A stretch of DNA of 47,869 nt from DATLOJ01 sp035536315 (GCA_035536315.1 DATLOJ010000073.1:1-47869); one strand, 5' to 3'; shown: positions 24,071 to 32,885, numbered from the stretch's first letter. The notes: a model not told the origin generated them from the letters alone. A program made the numbers and translations.

Positions 24071-24535
24071 ATGCCGGCACAGGTTGTTCTGAAGGGGAAA
24101 GACGAGCTCCTCTCGAGCGTCGGAAGAGAGCTAGGCGTTTCGGACTGGTATGAGGTCACGCAAGAGAATGTGAACTTGTTCGCGGACGCGACCGGGGATC
24201 ACCAGTGGATCCACGTCGACCCCGAGAAAGCAAAGGCGGGCCCCTTCGGAGGAACGATCGCTCACGGCTATTTCACGCTGGCTCTGGCTCCGATGCTCAG
24301 CCGTGAGGTGATGACTGTGGACGGCGTTCGTATGGGAATCAACTATGGGTCTAACAAGGTGCGATATCCCAGTGCAGTCAGGGTTGGGGCGAAACTGCGT
24401 CTGCGAGTACTCCTGGCCGCGGCCGAGCCGGTTGAACCCAACGGTGTTCAGGCTACGTACAACTTCACATTCGAGGTGGAGGGTGATCAAAAACCTGGTT
24501 GCGTGGCCGAGGTGGTAACCCGCTACTACTTCTGA
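24071..24535 (+). CDS. MaoC family enoyl-CoA hydratase
   Basis: A 154-residue hot-dog-fold protein with the hydratase-2 motif: FADATGDHQWIHVD followed by GGTIAHGYFTLAL, giving the catalytic Asp and His. It would hydrate trans-2-enoyl-CoA to (R)-3-hydroxyacyl-CoA, or act in a related step. It starts three bases after the thiolase stop. Its 3' end overlaps that of the convergent GNAT gene by ten bases. Confidence 0.9.
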   Translation: MPAQVVLKGKDELLSSVGRELGVSDWYEVTQENVNLFADATGDHQWIHVDPEKAKAGPFGGTIAHGYFTLALAPMLSREVMTVDGVRMGINYGSNKVRYPSAVRVGAKLRLRVLLAAAEPVEPNGVQATYNFTFEVEGDQKPGCVAEVVTRYYF

Positions 24536-25263
24536 GCGCCGGTCCTTAGATCGTGGATCATCCAGATGTTTGGCTCTTCGTAAACGCCGATGCCCTTGGT
24601 GACGTCGATGCGTACCGGCTCGAGCGCTCCCTCGACAACGTAATCGCCCGACTCTGGAAAGGTGAGGCCGGTCCAGCTCTCCCACTCCTTGATGGTGCCG
24701 GTGACCTCTATTGACTTTGGTGCAACGCGTGCGATGCGTGCTCCGGTCTCCTCGTGGACTCGGACCCAAGGATCGAAACGCTCACCGTTATCGCCCCGCC
24801 ATTCCAGGTACTGATCGATCGGCGTGAGCGGATATCGCTCCTTCATCGATGGCCTAACTGGAGCGACCAGTTGAGTGAACCCCTGATCCAGGGCCGCTCG
24901 TTGCACTCCGTACAGAGCCATCTTGCTGACGCCCCCCCTGCGCTTATCGGGCCGCACGATTATTGAGATGGCGCAGAGGGTGTTGGCCTCCGGATCCTTG
25001 ACGCGGGCTTGCTCCATCGCAGCGTCCCAGCCTGCCGGCAGGGAGTCTTCACTGCCGTCCCAACGAATGGGGATCGAGCGGACTCCTGCGATTACGTCGT
25101 TGTCCTCATCGATGACGATCATCTGAAGGGTGGGGTACATGGAGGAAAGCTCGGAGACGCGGTAAGGGTTTCCCAGGTAGAACGCCGGCCAAAGCCGGTC
25201 GAGTTCCAACAGATAGCCGGCAAGATCCGGCCGCTCTCTTGCGCTCTTGATTCGAAATCCCAT
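24526..25263 (-). CDS. GNAT-fold N-acetyltransferase-like protein
   Basis: A 245-residue protein. Residues about 45-140 have the GNAT pattern: MIVIDEDNDVIAGVRSIPI, then ISIIVRPDKRRGGVSKMAL, in which RPDKRRGG takes the place of the acetyl-CoA pyrophosphate loop (Q/RxxGxG/A). A further stretch, LVAPVRPSMKERYPLTPI, and the C-terminal 90 residues are conserved-looking but unassigned. ATG 25263 has GGAGGGG directly upstream. Acceptor unknown; the loop deviates from consensus, so activity is not certain. Confidence 0.65.
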   Translation of the reverse strand: MGFRIKSARERPDLAGYLLELDRLWPAFYLGNPYRVSELSSMYPTLQMIVIDEDNDVIAGVRSIPIRWDGSEDSLPAGWDAAMEQARVKDPEANTLCAISIIVRPDKRRGGVSKMALYGVQRAALDQGFTQLVAPVRPSMKERYPLTPIDQYLEWRGDNGERFDPWVRVHEETGARIARVAPKSIEVTGTIKEWESWTGLTFPESGDYVVEGALEPVRIDVTKGIGVYEEPNIWMIHDLRTGAQK

Positions 25264-25343
25264 CCCCTCCTATTTATACCTTCGAAACCCTTGTGGGGCG
25301 CGGGTTCGGACGGGGTTGGGCTCACACTCCATAATGAGGGCCG

Positions 25344-27329
25344 ATGATGCACGGCGGCGGCGGCATGGGCATGGGGCGGATGCTCAGGTCCGGGGAGCTC
25401 GATAAGGACCTCAAGCTCTCCAAAGGACTAATAAAAAGGGTTGCGCAATTCGCGCGCCCATACCGCTGGGGCCTGCTGATGCTTCTGGTGACCCTGGGGA
25501 TTGCATCCTTCCTTTCGGTTTACGTCCCGGGGCGGCTTGCCATCCGCATTTTCGACGACGCACTCCTGGTAAAAAATCGCAGTCTTCTAGCGACGCTTGT
25601 CATCGTTTTTATCGCGGTCGCCGTTTCAACTGCGATTGTGCAGGTCATCGCGCGGTGGCTTTCTTCTCGAATAGGTGAAGGACTCATATTCGACCTTCGA
25701 GTTGGCCTTTACGACCATGTCCAGAAGATGCCGCTCGCATTCTTTACGCGCACTCAGACAGGAGCCTTAATAAGCCGGCTGAGCACGGATGTCGTTGGGG
25801 CTCAGAGAGCGATCACGGAGACGACTGCGGGCGTCGTCTCGATAATCATGGATCTCGGGTTCGCATTAGGTGGAATGTGGGGGGTTAGCCCGAAACTGAC
25901 GTTCATTTCAATGGCCCTCGTGCCGCTATTCCTTCTGCCGACGCGCAAGATGGGTAAGTTGCTCCAACGTCTGATCCGCCAGCAGATGGAAAACAACGCT
26001 CAAATGAGCAGCCAGATGACTGAGCGATTCCAGATTGGTGGCGCGCTGCTCGTGAAACTATTCGGCACGCCTCACACAGAGGTGGCGGAGTTTTCTGATA
26101 AGGCAGGAAAAGTCAGAGACCTCGGTATCAGGACCGCTATCTATGGCCGAGTTTTCTTTGTCATGTTCGGCTTAGTGGCGTCTGTCGGAACTGGTCTCGT
26201 CTATTGGTTCGGAGGAAACGACGTTATCAGTGGTGACATGACTGTCGGCAAGCTTGTCGCCTTCACAATGTTCCTCACGCGGATGTACATGCCCATCACG
26301 ATGCTCAGCAATATCCGCATCGAAGTAATGACTGCCATGGTCTCGTTCGACCGTGTTTTCGAGCTTCTGGACTTTCCCATTGCGATTGCCGACAAGCCGA
26401 ACGCGGTCGATCTGGAGAATCCGAGAGGGCTCATTGAGTTTCGCGATGTGAAATTCCGGTACCCGACGCCGAGCGAGGTGACATTGGAGTCACTCGAACT
26501 GAAGGGGTCAGAGGCCCGCGAGCGGGCGAACGATCTCGTTTTACAGGACGTGTCTTTCACGATTCAGGCCGGGCAGATGTTCGCACTCGTCGGGCCATCC
26601 GGTGCAGGCAAGACAACGATCACATCCCTGGTTCCGCGCTTGTATGAGGCAAGCGAGGGAGCAGTGCTGGTCGACGGTAAAGACGTTAGAGACCTGACGC
26701 TCGACAGCTTGCGCGATGCAATCGGCGTCGTTACCCAGGACGCACACATGTTCCACGAGACAATCAGGCACAACCTTCAGTACGCAAGGCCCGGTGCTAC
26801 CGAGCAGGACATTGAAGACGCCCTCAAGGCTGCACAGATCTGGGACCTCATCGATTCGCTTCCCGACCGTCTCGACACACCGGTAGGGGAGCGTGGTTAC
26901 AGGTTGTCTGGTGGTGAGAAGCAGCGTCTTGCAATTGCACGCCTTCTTCTGAAGAACCCGGCGATCATGATCCTGGACGAAGCGACGGCTCACCTCGACT
27001 CCGAGTCGGAAAGGCTCATCCAGCGCGCGCTGGCGCAGGCGCTCTCGGGAAGGTCGAGCCTGGTCATCGCCCACAGACTGTCCACGATCGTCAACGCCGA
27101 TCAAATTCTTGTCATCGATGACGGCCGGGTGGTCGAGCGAGGAACGCACTTCGAGTTGCTCGAGAAGGGCGGCTTGTACGGCGAGCTGTATCGCACTCAG
27201 TTTCAGCGGCACGAGCGTGCCGACGGCGAAGTCGAAGATGACGAGTTCGTGCAGGCGAACGGGGCCGAGGCCGTCGCGAGACCCGGGGGGTTCTTCTCCA
27301 AAGAACCTCAGGCTCCGGTCGAGGAGTAG
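25344..27329 (+). CDS. ABC exporter, fused permease and ATPase (MdlB/MsbA-like)
   Basis: A 661-residue half-transporter. Six membrane segments cover roughly residues 35-330, after a Gly/Met-rich N-terminus. The ATPase domain follows: Walker A GPSGAGKTT near 417, signature LSGGEKQRLAIARLL near 521, Walker B IMILDEATAHLD near 542 and the switch His in IAHRLSTI. It probably works as a homodimer exporting lipids, peptides or drugs. The C-terminus has an acidic tail of about 35 residues. Its last codons contain the ribosome site for the next gene, so export and the downstream oxidoreductase, hydrolase and SDR are probably co-expressed. Confidence 0.9.
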   Translation: MMHGGGGMGMGRMLRSGELDKDLKLSKGLIKRVAQFARPYRWGLLMLLVTLGIASFLSVYVPGRLAIRIFDDALLVKNRSLLATLVIVFIAVAVSTAIVQVIARWLSSRIGEGLIFDLRVGLYDHVQKMPLAFFTRTQTGALISRLSTDVVGAQRAITETTAGVVSIIMDLGFALGGMWGVSPKLTFISMALVPLFLLPTRKMGKLLQRLIRQQMENNAQMSSQMTERFQIGGALLVKLFGTPHTEVAEFSDKAGKVRDLGIRTAIYGRVFFVMFGLVASVGTGLVYWFGGNDVISGDMTVGKLVAFTMFLTRMYMPITMLSNIRIEVMTAMVSFDRVFELLDFPIAIADKPNAVDLENPRGLIEFRDVKFRYPTPSEVTLESLELKGSEARERANDLVLQDVSFTIQAGQMFALVGPSGAGKTTITSLVPRLYEASEGAVLVDGKDVRDLTLDSLRDAIGVVTQDAHMFHETIRHNLQYARPGATEQDIEDALKAAQIWDLIDSLPDRLDTPVGERGYRLSGGEKQRLAIARLLLKNPAIMILDEATAHLDSESERLIQRALAQALSGRSSLVIAHRLSTIVNADQILVIDDGRVVERGTHFELLEKGGLYGELYRTQFQRHERADGEVEDDEFVQANGAEAVARPGGFFSKEPQAPVEE

Positions 27330-27331
27330 GA

Positions 27332-28369
27332 CTGAAGCTCGCGCTCGGAGCCGGCTACTGGGGCGCCGGCTCCACTCCTGAGGACCAGCTGGAGCTGGTC
27401 AAGGAAGCCGACCGTCTCGGATACGACTCGGTCTGGGTTGCGGAGGCTTACGGATCCGACGTCGTGACCGTGCTCACCTGGTTCGCGGCCCACACCAAGA
27501 ACATCAAGCTCGGAAGCGGAATCCTTCAAATGACTGCTCGCGCTCCGACGATGACTGCGATGACCGCAGCAACGCTCGACATCCTGTCCGAGGGGCGTGT
27601 CCTTCTTGGTCTTGGGTTGTCCGGCCCCCAGGTCGTGGAGGGCTGGTACGGCGTGCGGTACGACCAGCCGATCAAAAGGACGCGGGAATACATCGAGATC
27701 GTCAGAAGGGTCCTTGCCCGAGAGGGGCCTCTGGAGTTCGACGGAGACGTTTACAAGCTTCCGCTGGCCGACTCCCAGGGGAAGGCTCTCAAGCTCATCA
27801 CCCATCCCCTGCGCGCTGACATTCCGATCTACCTTGCGGCTATAGGCCCCAAAAATGTGCGTCTCGCCGGAGAGATTGCCGATGGGTGGCTTCCGGCATT
27901 TTTCTCACCCGAGCATTCGGATGATCTGCTCGAGAACCTGGGGGCCGGAGCTGAGAAAGTAAACAGAAGCGTGGCCGACATAGACATCGCGCCGAACGCG
28001 CTGGTCTCGATCGGTGACGACCTCGAGAGTTGCTTCAACTGGCTGCGTCCTGCTTACGGCCTTTACCTTGGAGGAATGGGATCAAAGAAGGCGAACTTCT
28101 ACAACCGACTTGCTACCAGCTATGGATTCGAGGACGAGGCAACCAAGGTCCAGGAACTGTTTCTTTCGGGTGACCGCTTCGCAAGCTACGAGGCGATCCC
28201 CAAAGAGCTCATGGATATCACCGGACTGGCGGGGCCTCCGGATCGGATCGCAGAACGCATCAAAAGGTACGAGAAGGTGGGAGTTGGAACGCTCATCGTG
28301 AACCCCATGGCCGGGACACTCGAGGACAGGGTGGCGATCATTCGGCAGATGAAGGAGATAGTCAGTTGA
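27332..28369 (+). CDS. LLM class (probably F420-dependent) oxidoreductase with CTG start
   Basis: A 345-residue luciferase-like TIM-barrel oxidoreductase. Seen: YWGAGSTPEDQLELVKEADRLGYDSVWVAEA (start of the barrel), KLGSGILQMTARAP, RVLLGLGLSGPQVVEGWYG, and RTREYIEIVRRVL. This type in Actinobacteria mostly uses coenzyme F420. The reading frame has no ATG, GTG or TTG at the conserved N-terminus; the only suitable start is CTG at 27332, with GAGGAG (27321-27326) five bases upstream, giving the expected KLALGAGYWG opening. A GTG at 27464 would cut off the first barrel strands. It follows the exporter by two bases and overlaps the hydrolase start. Confidence 0.82.
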   Translation: MKLALGAGYWGAGSTPEDQLELVKEADRLGYDSVWVAEAYGSDVVTVLTWFAAHTKNIKLGSGILQMTARAPTMTAMTAATLDILSEGRVLLGLGLSGPQVVEGWYGVRYDQPIKRTREYIEIVRRVLAREGPLEFDGDVYKLPLADSQGKALKLITHPLRADIPIYLAAIGPKNVRLAGEIADGWLPAFFSPEHSDDLLENLGAGAEKVNRSVADIDIAPNALVSIGDDLESCFNWLRPAYGLYLGGMGSKKANFYNRLATSYGFEDEATKVQELFLSGDRFASYEAIPKELMDITGLAGPPDRIAERIKRYEKVGVGTLIVNPMAGTLEDRVAIIRQMKEIVS

Positions 28370-29190
28370 TCCCCTACGAGGGCCAGATCGCACGCGATGG
28401 AGCGAACATCGCGTATTGGGTATACGGCGAAGGAGTCCCCCTCTTGTTATTGATGGGCCTTGCCACCCCCGCGGAAAGCTGGGGGCCGTTGCCCGGCATC
28501 CTTGCGCGGCAGGGATATCAAGTGATCGTCGTCGACAACAGGGACTGCGGGAAGTCGGGGGAGTGCGCCGAGGGGTACACGATGGCCGACATGGCCGACG
28601 ATGCTGTTGCAATTCTGGATTCCCTTTCCATCCAGTCCGCTTACGTGCTTGGTATCTCAATGGGCGGGTTCATTGCGCAGGAGCTGGTGCTCAACCACCC
28701 GGAGAGAGTGGAGCGGCTGCTTCTGGTATCGACGGGGCCGGGAATCGGCGGTGGGGTGGCAGCAGAAGAGAGCTTCTTGATGGAGATCTTCGTAGGTATC
28801 TCGGGTGATCCGGTAGAGGCCCAGCGAAAGGTCGTCCGGCTCCTGGTTGGCTCGGAGTTTCGTGAATCCGCGGAAGATTTACTCGAGGTTGCCGCGACTC
28901 ACCGGTCGGTGAACTCGCAAACCCCCGCAGGCTTCCTGAGACAGCTTCAGGCCGTAGTCGAGTTCAGCAGCTGGGACCGCCTTCACGAAATCAAGATTCC
29001 GGTTCTCTTGCTTCATGGCGACGCCGATCCGTTGGTTCCGGTGGGTAACGGAGTGAACCTTGCCGAACGCATCGAGGGGGCGGAGCTTCGGATTTTCGAG
29101 GGGGCCGGCCACCTCCTGCCGCTCGAGCGTCCCGCTGAGGTCATCACCGCGTTGGTCGAGTTTCTACCAGTCACGCAAGGTGCCAAGTAG
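28366..29190 (+). CDS. Alpha/beta hydrolase
   Basis: A 274-residue alpha/beta hydrolase fold protein. Seen: oxyanion region LLLLMGLATPAESW, VVDNRDCGKSG, nucleophile S98 in GISMGG, the acid in HGDADPLVP and the His in GAGHLLPLERP. It starts with TTG at 28366, overlapping the LLM gene stop (TTGA). Substrate unknown; ester or lactone hydrolysis is common in the family. Its place between an oxidoreductase and an SDR suggests a step in a small catabolic or modification pathway. Confidence 0.87.
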   Translation: MIPYEGQIARDGANIAYWVYGEGVPLLLLMGLATPAESWGPLPGILARQGYQVIVVDNRDCGKSGECAEGYTMADMADDAVAILDSLSIQSAYVLGISMGGFIAQELVLNHPERVERLLLVSTGPGIGGGVAAEESFLMEIFVGISGDPVEAQRKVVRLLVGSEFRESAEDLLEVAATHRSVNSQTPAGFLRQLQAVVEFSSWDRLHEIKIPVLLLHGDADPLVPVGNGVNLAERIEGAELRIFEGAGHLLPLERPAEVITALVEFLPVTQGAK

Positions 29191-30030
29191 TTGAGGCCGG
29201 AGGGAAAGGTAGTACTTGTTACCGGCGGAGCAAACGGAATCGGACTGGCCACATGCATCGAGTTTGCTCGCCGGGGATGCGCGGTCTCCATCGTCGACAT
29301 CGACGAGGAAGCTATGGCTTCGGCTGCAACCCAGGTCCGAGAAGCGGGGGGCCGGGACTTGAGCCTTGTGAAGGACGTGACAACCGAAGCCGGTGTTCGA
29401 GAGATGATTAGCGAGACCATCGAACGCTTTGGCGACCTCGACATATTGATCAATAACGCCGGTGTTTCCATCACCGGGCCGGCGGAGTCGACTCCGGTCG
29501 AGGACTGGCGGTGGGCACTCGATATCAATGTCTGGCCGCACATCTACGCGGTTCGCGAGGCCCTTCCGTACTTCAGGCAGCGAGGGAGCGGACACCTTGT
29601 TCACGTTGCATCGGCGGCCGGCCTGCTCGGGACCCCATCCGCACCGGCCTACTGCCTGACGAAGTTCGCCGTGGTGGGCCTTGCCGAATCGCTCGCGACT
29701 TCCCTCTATGGAAGTGGAATCGGTGTGACGGTGGTTTGTCCGCAGTTCGTCGACACCGACATCGCGTTTCGGGGCCGGGTAAGCCTCGGAGAAAACGCTG
29801 CATTCAAAGAGGACGAGGTCAAGAACCTAAGCAGACAGATGATGAAGACCGTCGGTATTTCGGCCTCGGTAGTCGCCGAATCAATAGTCGACGCGGTCGA
29901 GAACGACAAGTTTCTTGCGTTGCCCCATCCCGAGATACTCGAATTTGCCAGGAAAAAATGGGCAGACCCAGAGCGATTCCTGAAACGAACCTCCGAGGTA
30001 CTCCGAGAGCAGGGATTGATCTTCGGCTAG
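29191..30030 (+). CDS. SDR family NAD(P)-dependent oxidoreductase
   Basis: A 279-residue short-chain dehydrogenase with TGGANGIG, INNAGVS, the catalytic Ser in VASAAG and YCLTKFA with catalytic Tyr and Lys. The C-terminus carries a block LPHPEILEFARKKW seen in a subgroup of actinobacterial SDRs. It starts with TTG at 29191 directly after the hydrolase stop, the last gene in the run exporter, LLM, hydrolase, SDR. Substrate unknown. Confidence 0.87.
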   Translation: MRPEGKVVLVTGGANGIGLATCIEFARRGCAVSIVDIDEEAMASAATQVREAGGRDLSLVKDVTTEAGVREMISETIERFGDLDILINNAGVSITGPAESTPVEDWRWALDINVWPHIYAVREALPYFRQRGSGHLVHVASAAGLLGTPSAPAYCLTKFAVVGLAESLATSLYGSGIGVTVVCPQFVDTDIAFRGRVSLGENAAFKEDEVKNLSRQMMKTVGISASVVAESIVDAVENDKFLALPHPEILEFARKKWADPERFLKRTSEVLREQGLIFG

Positions 30031-30058
30031 AACACCGCCGATATCATGGGGTGAGCGA

Positions 30059-30131
30059 GGGCCTGTAGCTCAGCGGTTAGAGCAGTGGACTCATAATCCA
30101 TTGGTCGCAGGTTCGAATCCTGCCGGGCCCA
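30059..30131 (+). tRNA. tRNA with CAT anticodon, probably tRNA-Ile2
   Basis: A 73-base cloverleaf: acceptor GGGCCTG/CGGGCCC, D stem GCTC/GAGC, anticodon loop CTCATAA (CAT), T arm GCAGG-TTCGAAT-CCTGC, discriminator A, no encoded CCA. CAT can be elongator Met, initiator or lysidine-modified Ile2. The overall body (GGTTAGAGCA, TTGGTCGC after the anticodon stem) resembles bacterial tRNA-Ile2 more than elongator Met, and a regular 1-72 pair excludes initiator. Confidence 0.85.
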
Positions 30132-30210
30132 CTTCGCGCTTCCGCAGGTCAATGTCCCGGCGCATCGTGAACCACCTAACAAAAGAATCTGCCAACACGC
30201 GTATACCTAT

Positions 30211-30849
30211 TCAGGAGGGACGGGCTCTTTCGGGACCAGCCTTTAAACGGGATCCTCGCCGGTAGGTTTGAAGGTTGAGTCCGCTCGCCGGATGGACGCT
30301 CTCGAATATCAGTTCCAAACCGACGGACTCGAAGAACGCCCGGTTGAGTGGTTGAGCTGTATCGAGGTAGACGGGCGTGCCCGTCCGATCAGCCTCGGCG
30401 AAGATGGTGGCGAACAGCTCCCGACCGATACCTTGCCTCTGGCGAGCGGGGTTCACTCCCACAACCGCGACGTACCAGTGGGGGCCCTGCACCTCGTTAC
30501 GATGGTGCTCCTCTAGATACTCGAAGACCTCACCTTGCCTTATCCACGCGTCAGTTCCGAGTATGGATGGAAGTGCCATCAGTCCGATCTCTGCGGCGAT
30601 CTCCGGGGTCACGTCAAATCCTGGAGGCTGGGCGATGAGCACGCCCTCAGGGGCCGAGCCGGCAGACCAAGCTGCTCCCGTACTGAGGCCCAGTCTCACG
30701 AATGGTTCCAAGCTAGCGGGTGATTTCTCCAGGCGTTCGGCCGCGTCGGGGATGATGTAGGCGCGAAGGGGGTCGTGTTGAAGAGCTCGAGACAACACCG
30801 ACCCTGCGAGTCCGGAGTCTTGTTCTTTCAAAGGATGTACGTCGGGCAA
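30211..30849 (-). CDS. GNAT family N-acetyltransferase
   Basis: A 212-residue GNAT protein. The acetyl-CoA loop is VNPARQRQGIGREL, preceded by HWYVAVVGV (strand 4) and followed by PVYLDTAQPLNRAFFESVGL, the late alpha-helix and strand typical of the family. It starts with TTG at 30849; GGAG lies six bases upstream in an AGGAGGAG run. It stands alone between a tRNA and a decayed toxin gene. Acceptor unknown. Confidence 0.82.
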   Translation of the reverse strand: MPDVHPLKEQDSGLAGSVLSRALQHDPLRAYIIPDAAERLEKSPASLEPFVRLGLSTGAAWSAGSAPEGVLIAQPPGFDVTPEIAAEIGLMALPSILGTDAWIRQGEVFEYLEEHHRNEVQGPHWYVAVVGVNPARQRQGIGRELFATIFAEADRTGTPVYLDTAQPLNRAFFESVGLELIFESVHPASGLNLQTYRRGSRLKAGPERARPS

Positions 30850-30933
30850 TGCCTTCTCCTCCTAGGAGCACTAAGCCTCAGCAGGCCAGTGAGTATGCGA
30901 TCACCGAGCAAACGCTGCTTAGCGTCTCTCCGC

Positions 30934-31129
30934 TCACGTTTCCAAACAGTTGATGACCGATGGTTTCTTGAGCCCGACCTCGCGGTGATCGAGGCCAACC
31001 TCGACAGCGAGACCACGCACGGTGGTGGTGATCTCGACGACGGTTACGAGCTCCCGCACGTCGAGAACCTCCGGACGTGTAGCACCAAGCTAGCATGAGG
31101 TGATGCACATCTCCACGCGACCTTTGCAG
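30934..31129 (-). pseudogene. Decayed MazF/PemK-like toxin remnant
   Basis: Between the GNAT and the cation transporter, the minus strand keeps a MazF-like core in one frame (about 31078 down to the stop at 30934): RPEVLDVRELVTVVEITTT then VRGLAVEVGLDHREVGLKK and PSVINC. These match the MazF/PemK pattern of arms around T-x-T-V/I-R-G and P-S-V-x-N-C. Just upstream, another frame reads RSRGDVHHL, like the MazF N-terminus. A stop (TAG) and frame change separate the two, and the frame closes soon after the core. No antitoxin is seen beside it. Read as a broken toxin gene; the family assignment rests on motif reading only. Confidence 0.5.
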
Positions 31130-31149
31130 GTCGAGGGCCGGTGGGGAGA

Positions 31150-31812
31150 ATGCGTAGGCTGCAACTCGTGACTTCATCCACCCTCACCCCTCGCGCATCA
31201 GCGGAGCGTTTTGGCTTGCTAGGCAGGGCACTTCGGCTGGAGTACATGTCGGTGGCTTATAACGCTTTGGAAGCAGTCGTTGCTATCGTTTTCGGGATGG
31301 CGGCCGGGTCCTTGGCGCTGATCGGGTTCGGGCTGGATTCGGTGGTCGAAGCGTCGTCGGCCTCTGTTCTTGTTTGGCGTCTTCGAACAGAGCGCACGGG
31401 CAGCCGGACCGCCGAGGACGTAGAGAAGAGAGCGGTGAGGCTGGTCGCGGTAGCGTTCTTCGTCCTCGCCACCTATATCTTGGCGAAGAGCGGGTACGAC
31501 CTCGTTACTCGTTCACGACCCGAAGAGAGCATCCCAGGAATCGTGATCGCGGTTGTATCGATTCTCGTCATGCCTCTGCTCGCATGGCGGAAACGTGTCG
31601 CTGCAAGAGCACTCGACAGCCGAGCCCTCCAGGCCGACTCCTCCCAGACGACTCTCTGCACTTACCTCTCGGTAGTTCTTCTCGCCGGTCTGGGGGCCAA
31701 CGCCTTATGGGGTTGGTGGTGGGCCGATCCCGTCTCGGCCTTATTAATTGGCGCCTTGGCGGTCCGTGAAGGTCGTGAGTTATGGAGAACCGAGGACTTC
31801 TGCTGCGTCTAA
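31150..31812 (+). CDS. Cation diffusion facilitator-like transporter
   Basis: A 220-residue membrane protein with about five or six segments and the metal-site pattern of CDF proteins: GFGLDSVVEASSASVL in the second segment region and ALQADSSQTTLCTYL then WWADPVSALLIGALAVREG in the fifth and sixth. The usual C-terminal cytoplasmic domain is absent, as in a short actinobacterial subgroup. Probable role is export of Zn2+, Co2+ or a similar ion. The start is uncertain: GTG 31141, ATG 31150 or a GTG 18 bases further on; ATG 31150 was chosen. Confidence 0.82.
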   Translation: MRRLQLVTSSTLTPRASAERFGLLGRALRLEYMSVAYNALEAVVAIVFGMAAGSLALIGFGLDSVVEASSASVLVWRLRTERTGSRTAEDVEKRAVRLVAVAFFVLATYILAKSGYDLVTRSRPEESIPGIVIAVVSILVMPLLAWRKRVAARALDSRALQADSSQTTLCTYLSVVLLAGLGANALWGWWWADPVSALLIGALAVREGRELWRTEDFCCV

Positions 31813-31864
31813 TCGCAAGTGCGCACCATCGACCAGACGGCCGCGGTCCGAAGCGGCGGGGGCT

Positions 31865-32833
31865 TCAGATTCTGACGATGACTTTTCCTTTGGCGTGGCC
31901 CTCGCCAAGGTATTCAAAAGCTTCGCGGGCGTCGTTCAGTGTGTAAGTCCGGTCTATCACGGCCTTCACTGTTCCTTCCTCCATGAGTTCGCTCAGTTGA
32001 TTCAAGTCGTTCTTGTCGACCTTGGCTATGAAGAAGACAACGTCCTGGCTCTTGCGGGCAGCCGCTGCCCGAGTTCTCACAATGTGAGTCAGCGGACCGA
32101 GGAGGCGGCTTTTCTTCGGCCCCCCAACTAGCACAATGGTAGCGCCGGCGGATAGCACTTTGCGGAACTTGGAGAAGGGCTTGCTGCCCGTGTTATCGAT
32201 CATGAGATCGTAGGGTCCACCACCCGAAGTGAAGTCCTGTTTGGTGTAGTCCACAACATGGTCTGCGCCCAAAGACCTGACGAGATCCACGTTCCTCGAG
32301 CTGCAAACTCCGGTAACTTCCGCTCCTAGGGCCTTCGCAATTTGAACGGTAAAGGTGCCGACGCCTCCGGAAGCACCGTTGATCAAGACATGCTGTCCGT
32401 GCTGGACCTTTCCGTGGTCCCGCAACGCTTGTAACGCGGTGACGGCAGCGACGGGAATTGCGGCGGCCTCCTCGAAGCTGAGGTTGGCGGGCTTTAAGGC
32501 GAGTCTTGTCTCCGAGATCGTTATGAACTCGGCAAGCGCGCCCGTGCGCATACCGTAAACCTCATCTCCCGGGTTGAACTCGGTGACGCCCGGCCCAGTC
32601 GACTCCACGGTTCCTGCGAAGTCGGTTCCCAGGCGTATGTCTTTCGGCTTCCGAAGGCCAACCATGGGTCTGGCGATGTAAGGCCTGCCTGTCATCGAGT
32701 ACCAATCGGCAGGATTTACTGATGAAGCAACGACGCGGACCAGCACCGTGTTTGCAGTGGGTACGGGAGGTTCAATGTCTCGAATCTCTAGAACATCTGT
32801 GGATCCGAATCGATCGTGGACGAGTGCCTTCAT
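31865..32833 (-). CDS. NAD(P)-dependent quinone oxidoreductase-like MDR protein
   Basis: A 322-residue medium-chain reductase of the zinc-free quinone oxidoreductase group. Seen: LVRVVASSVNPADWYSMTG, LGTDFAGTVE, AAAIPVAAVTALQAL and the nucleotide loop NGASGGVGTFTVQIAKALGA. No zinc ligands. These enzymes reduce quinones or enones with NADPH. It is divergent from a TetR regulator with two matching palindromic sites between the genes, so it is very probably the regulator's target, induced by a toxic or signal ligand. Confidence 0.9.
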   Translation of the reverse strand: MKALVHDRFGSTDVLEIRDIEPPVPTANTVLVRVVASSVNPADWYSMTGRPYIARPMVGLRKPKDIRLGTDFAGTVESTGPGVTEFNPGDEVYGMRTGALAEFITISETRLALKPANLSFEEAAAIPVAAVTALQALRDHGKVQHGQHVLINGASGGVGTFTVQIAKALGAEVTGVCSSRNVDLVRSLGADHVVDYTKQDFTSGGGPYDLMIDNTGSKPFSKFRKVLSAGATIVLVGGPKKSRLLGPLTHIVRTRAAAARKSQDVVFFIAKVDKNDLNQLSELMEEGTVKAVIDRTYTLNDAREAFEYLGEGHAKGKVIVRI

Positions 32834-32853
32834 TTCCTTGGGCTCCCTCTTTA

Positions 32854-32872
32854 GCGTACAGTGTAAGTATGT
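32854..32872. promoter_or_regulatory. TetR operator-like site 1
   Basis: The 19-mer GCGTACAGTGTAAGTATGT agrees at 15 of 19 positions with site 2, which starts 32 bases further on, about three helical turns. Its arms CGTAC and GTATG are an imperfect inverted repeat. It lies between the divergent MDR and TetR genes. Confidence 0.65.
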
Positions 32873-32885
32873 GGAGCGACATTAG

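Noticed and set aside
30132..30210. Possible terminator or attachment site next to the CAT tRNA
   Set aside because: No hairpin with a T-run and no repeat of the tRNA 3' end or integrase was found.
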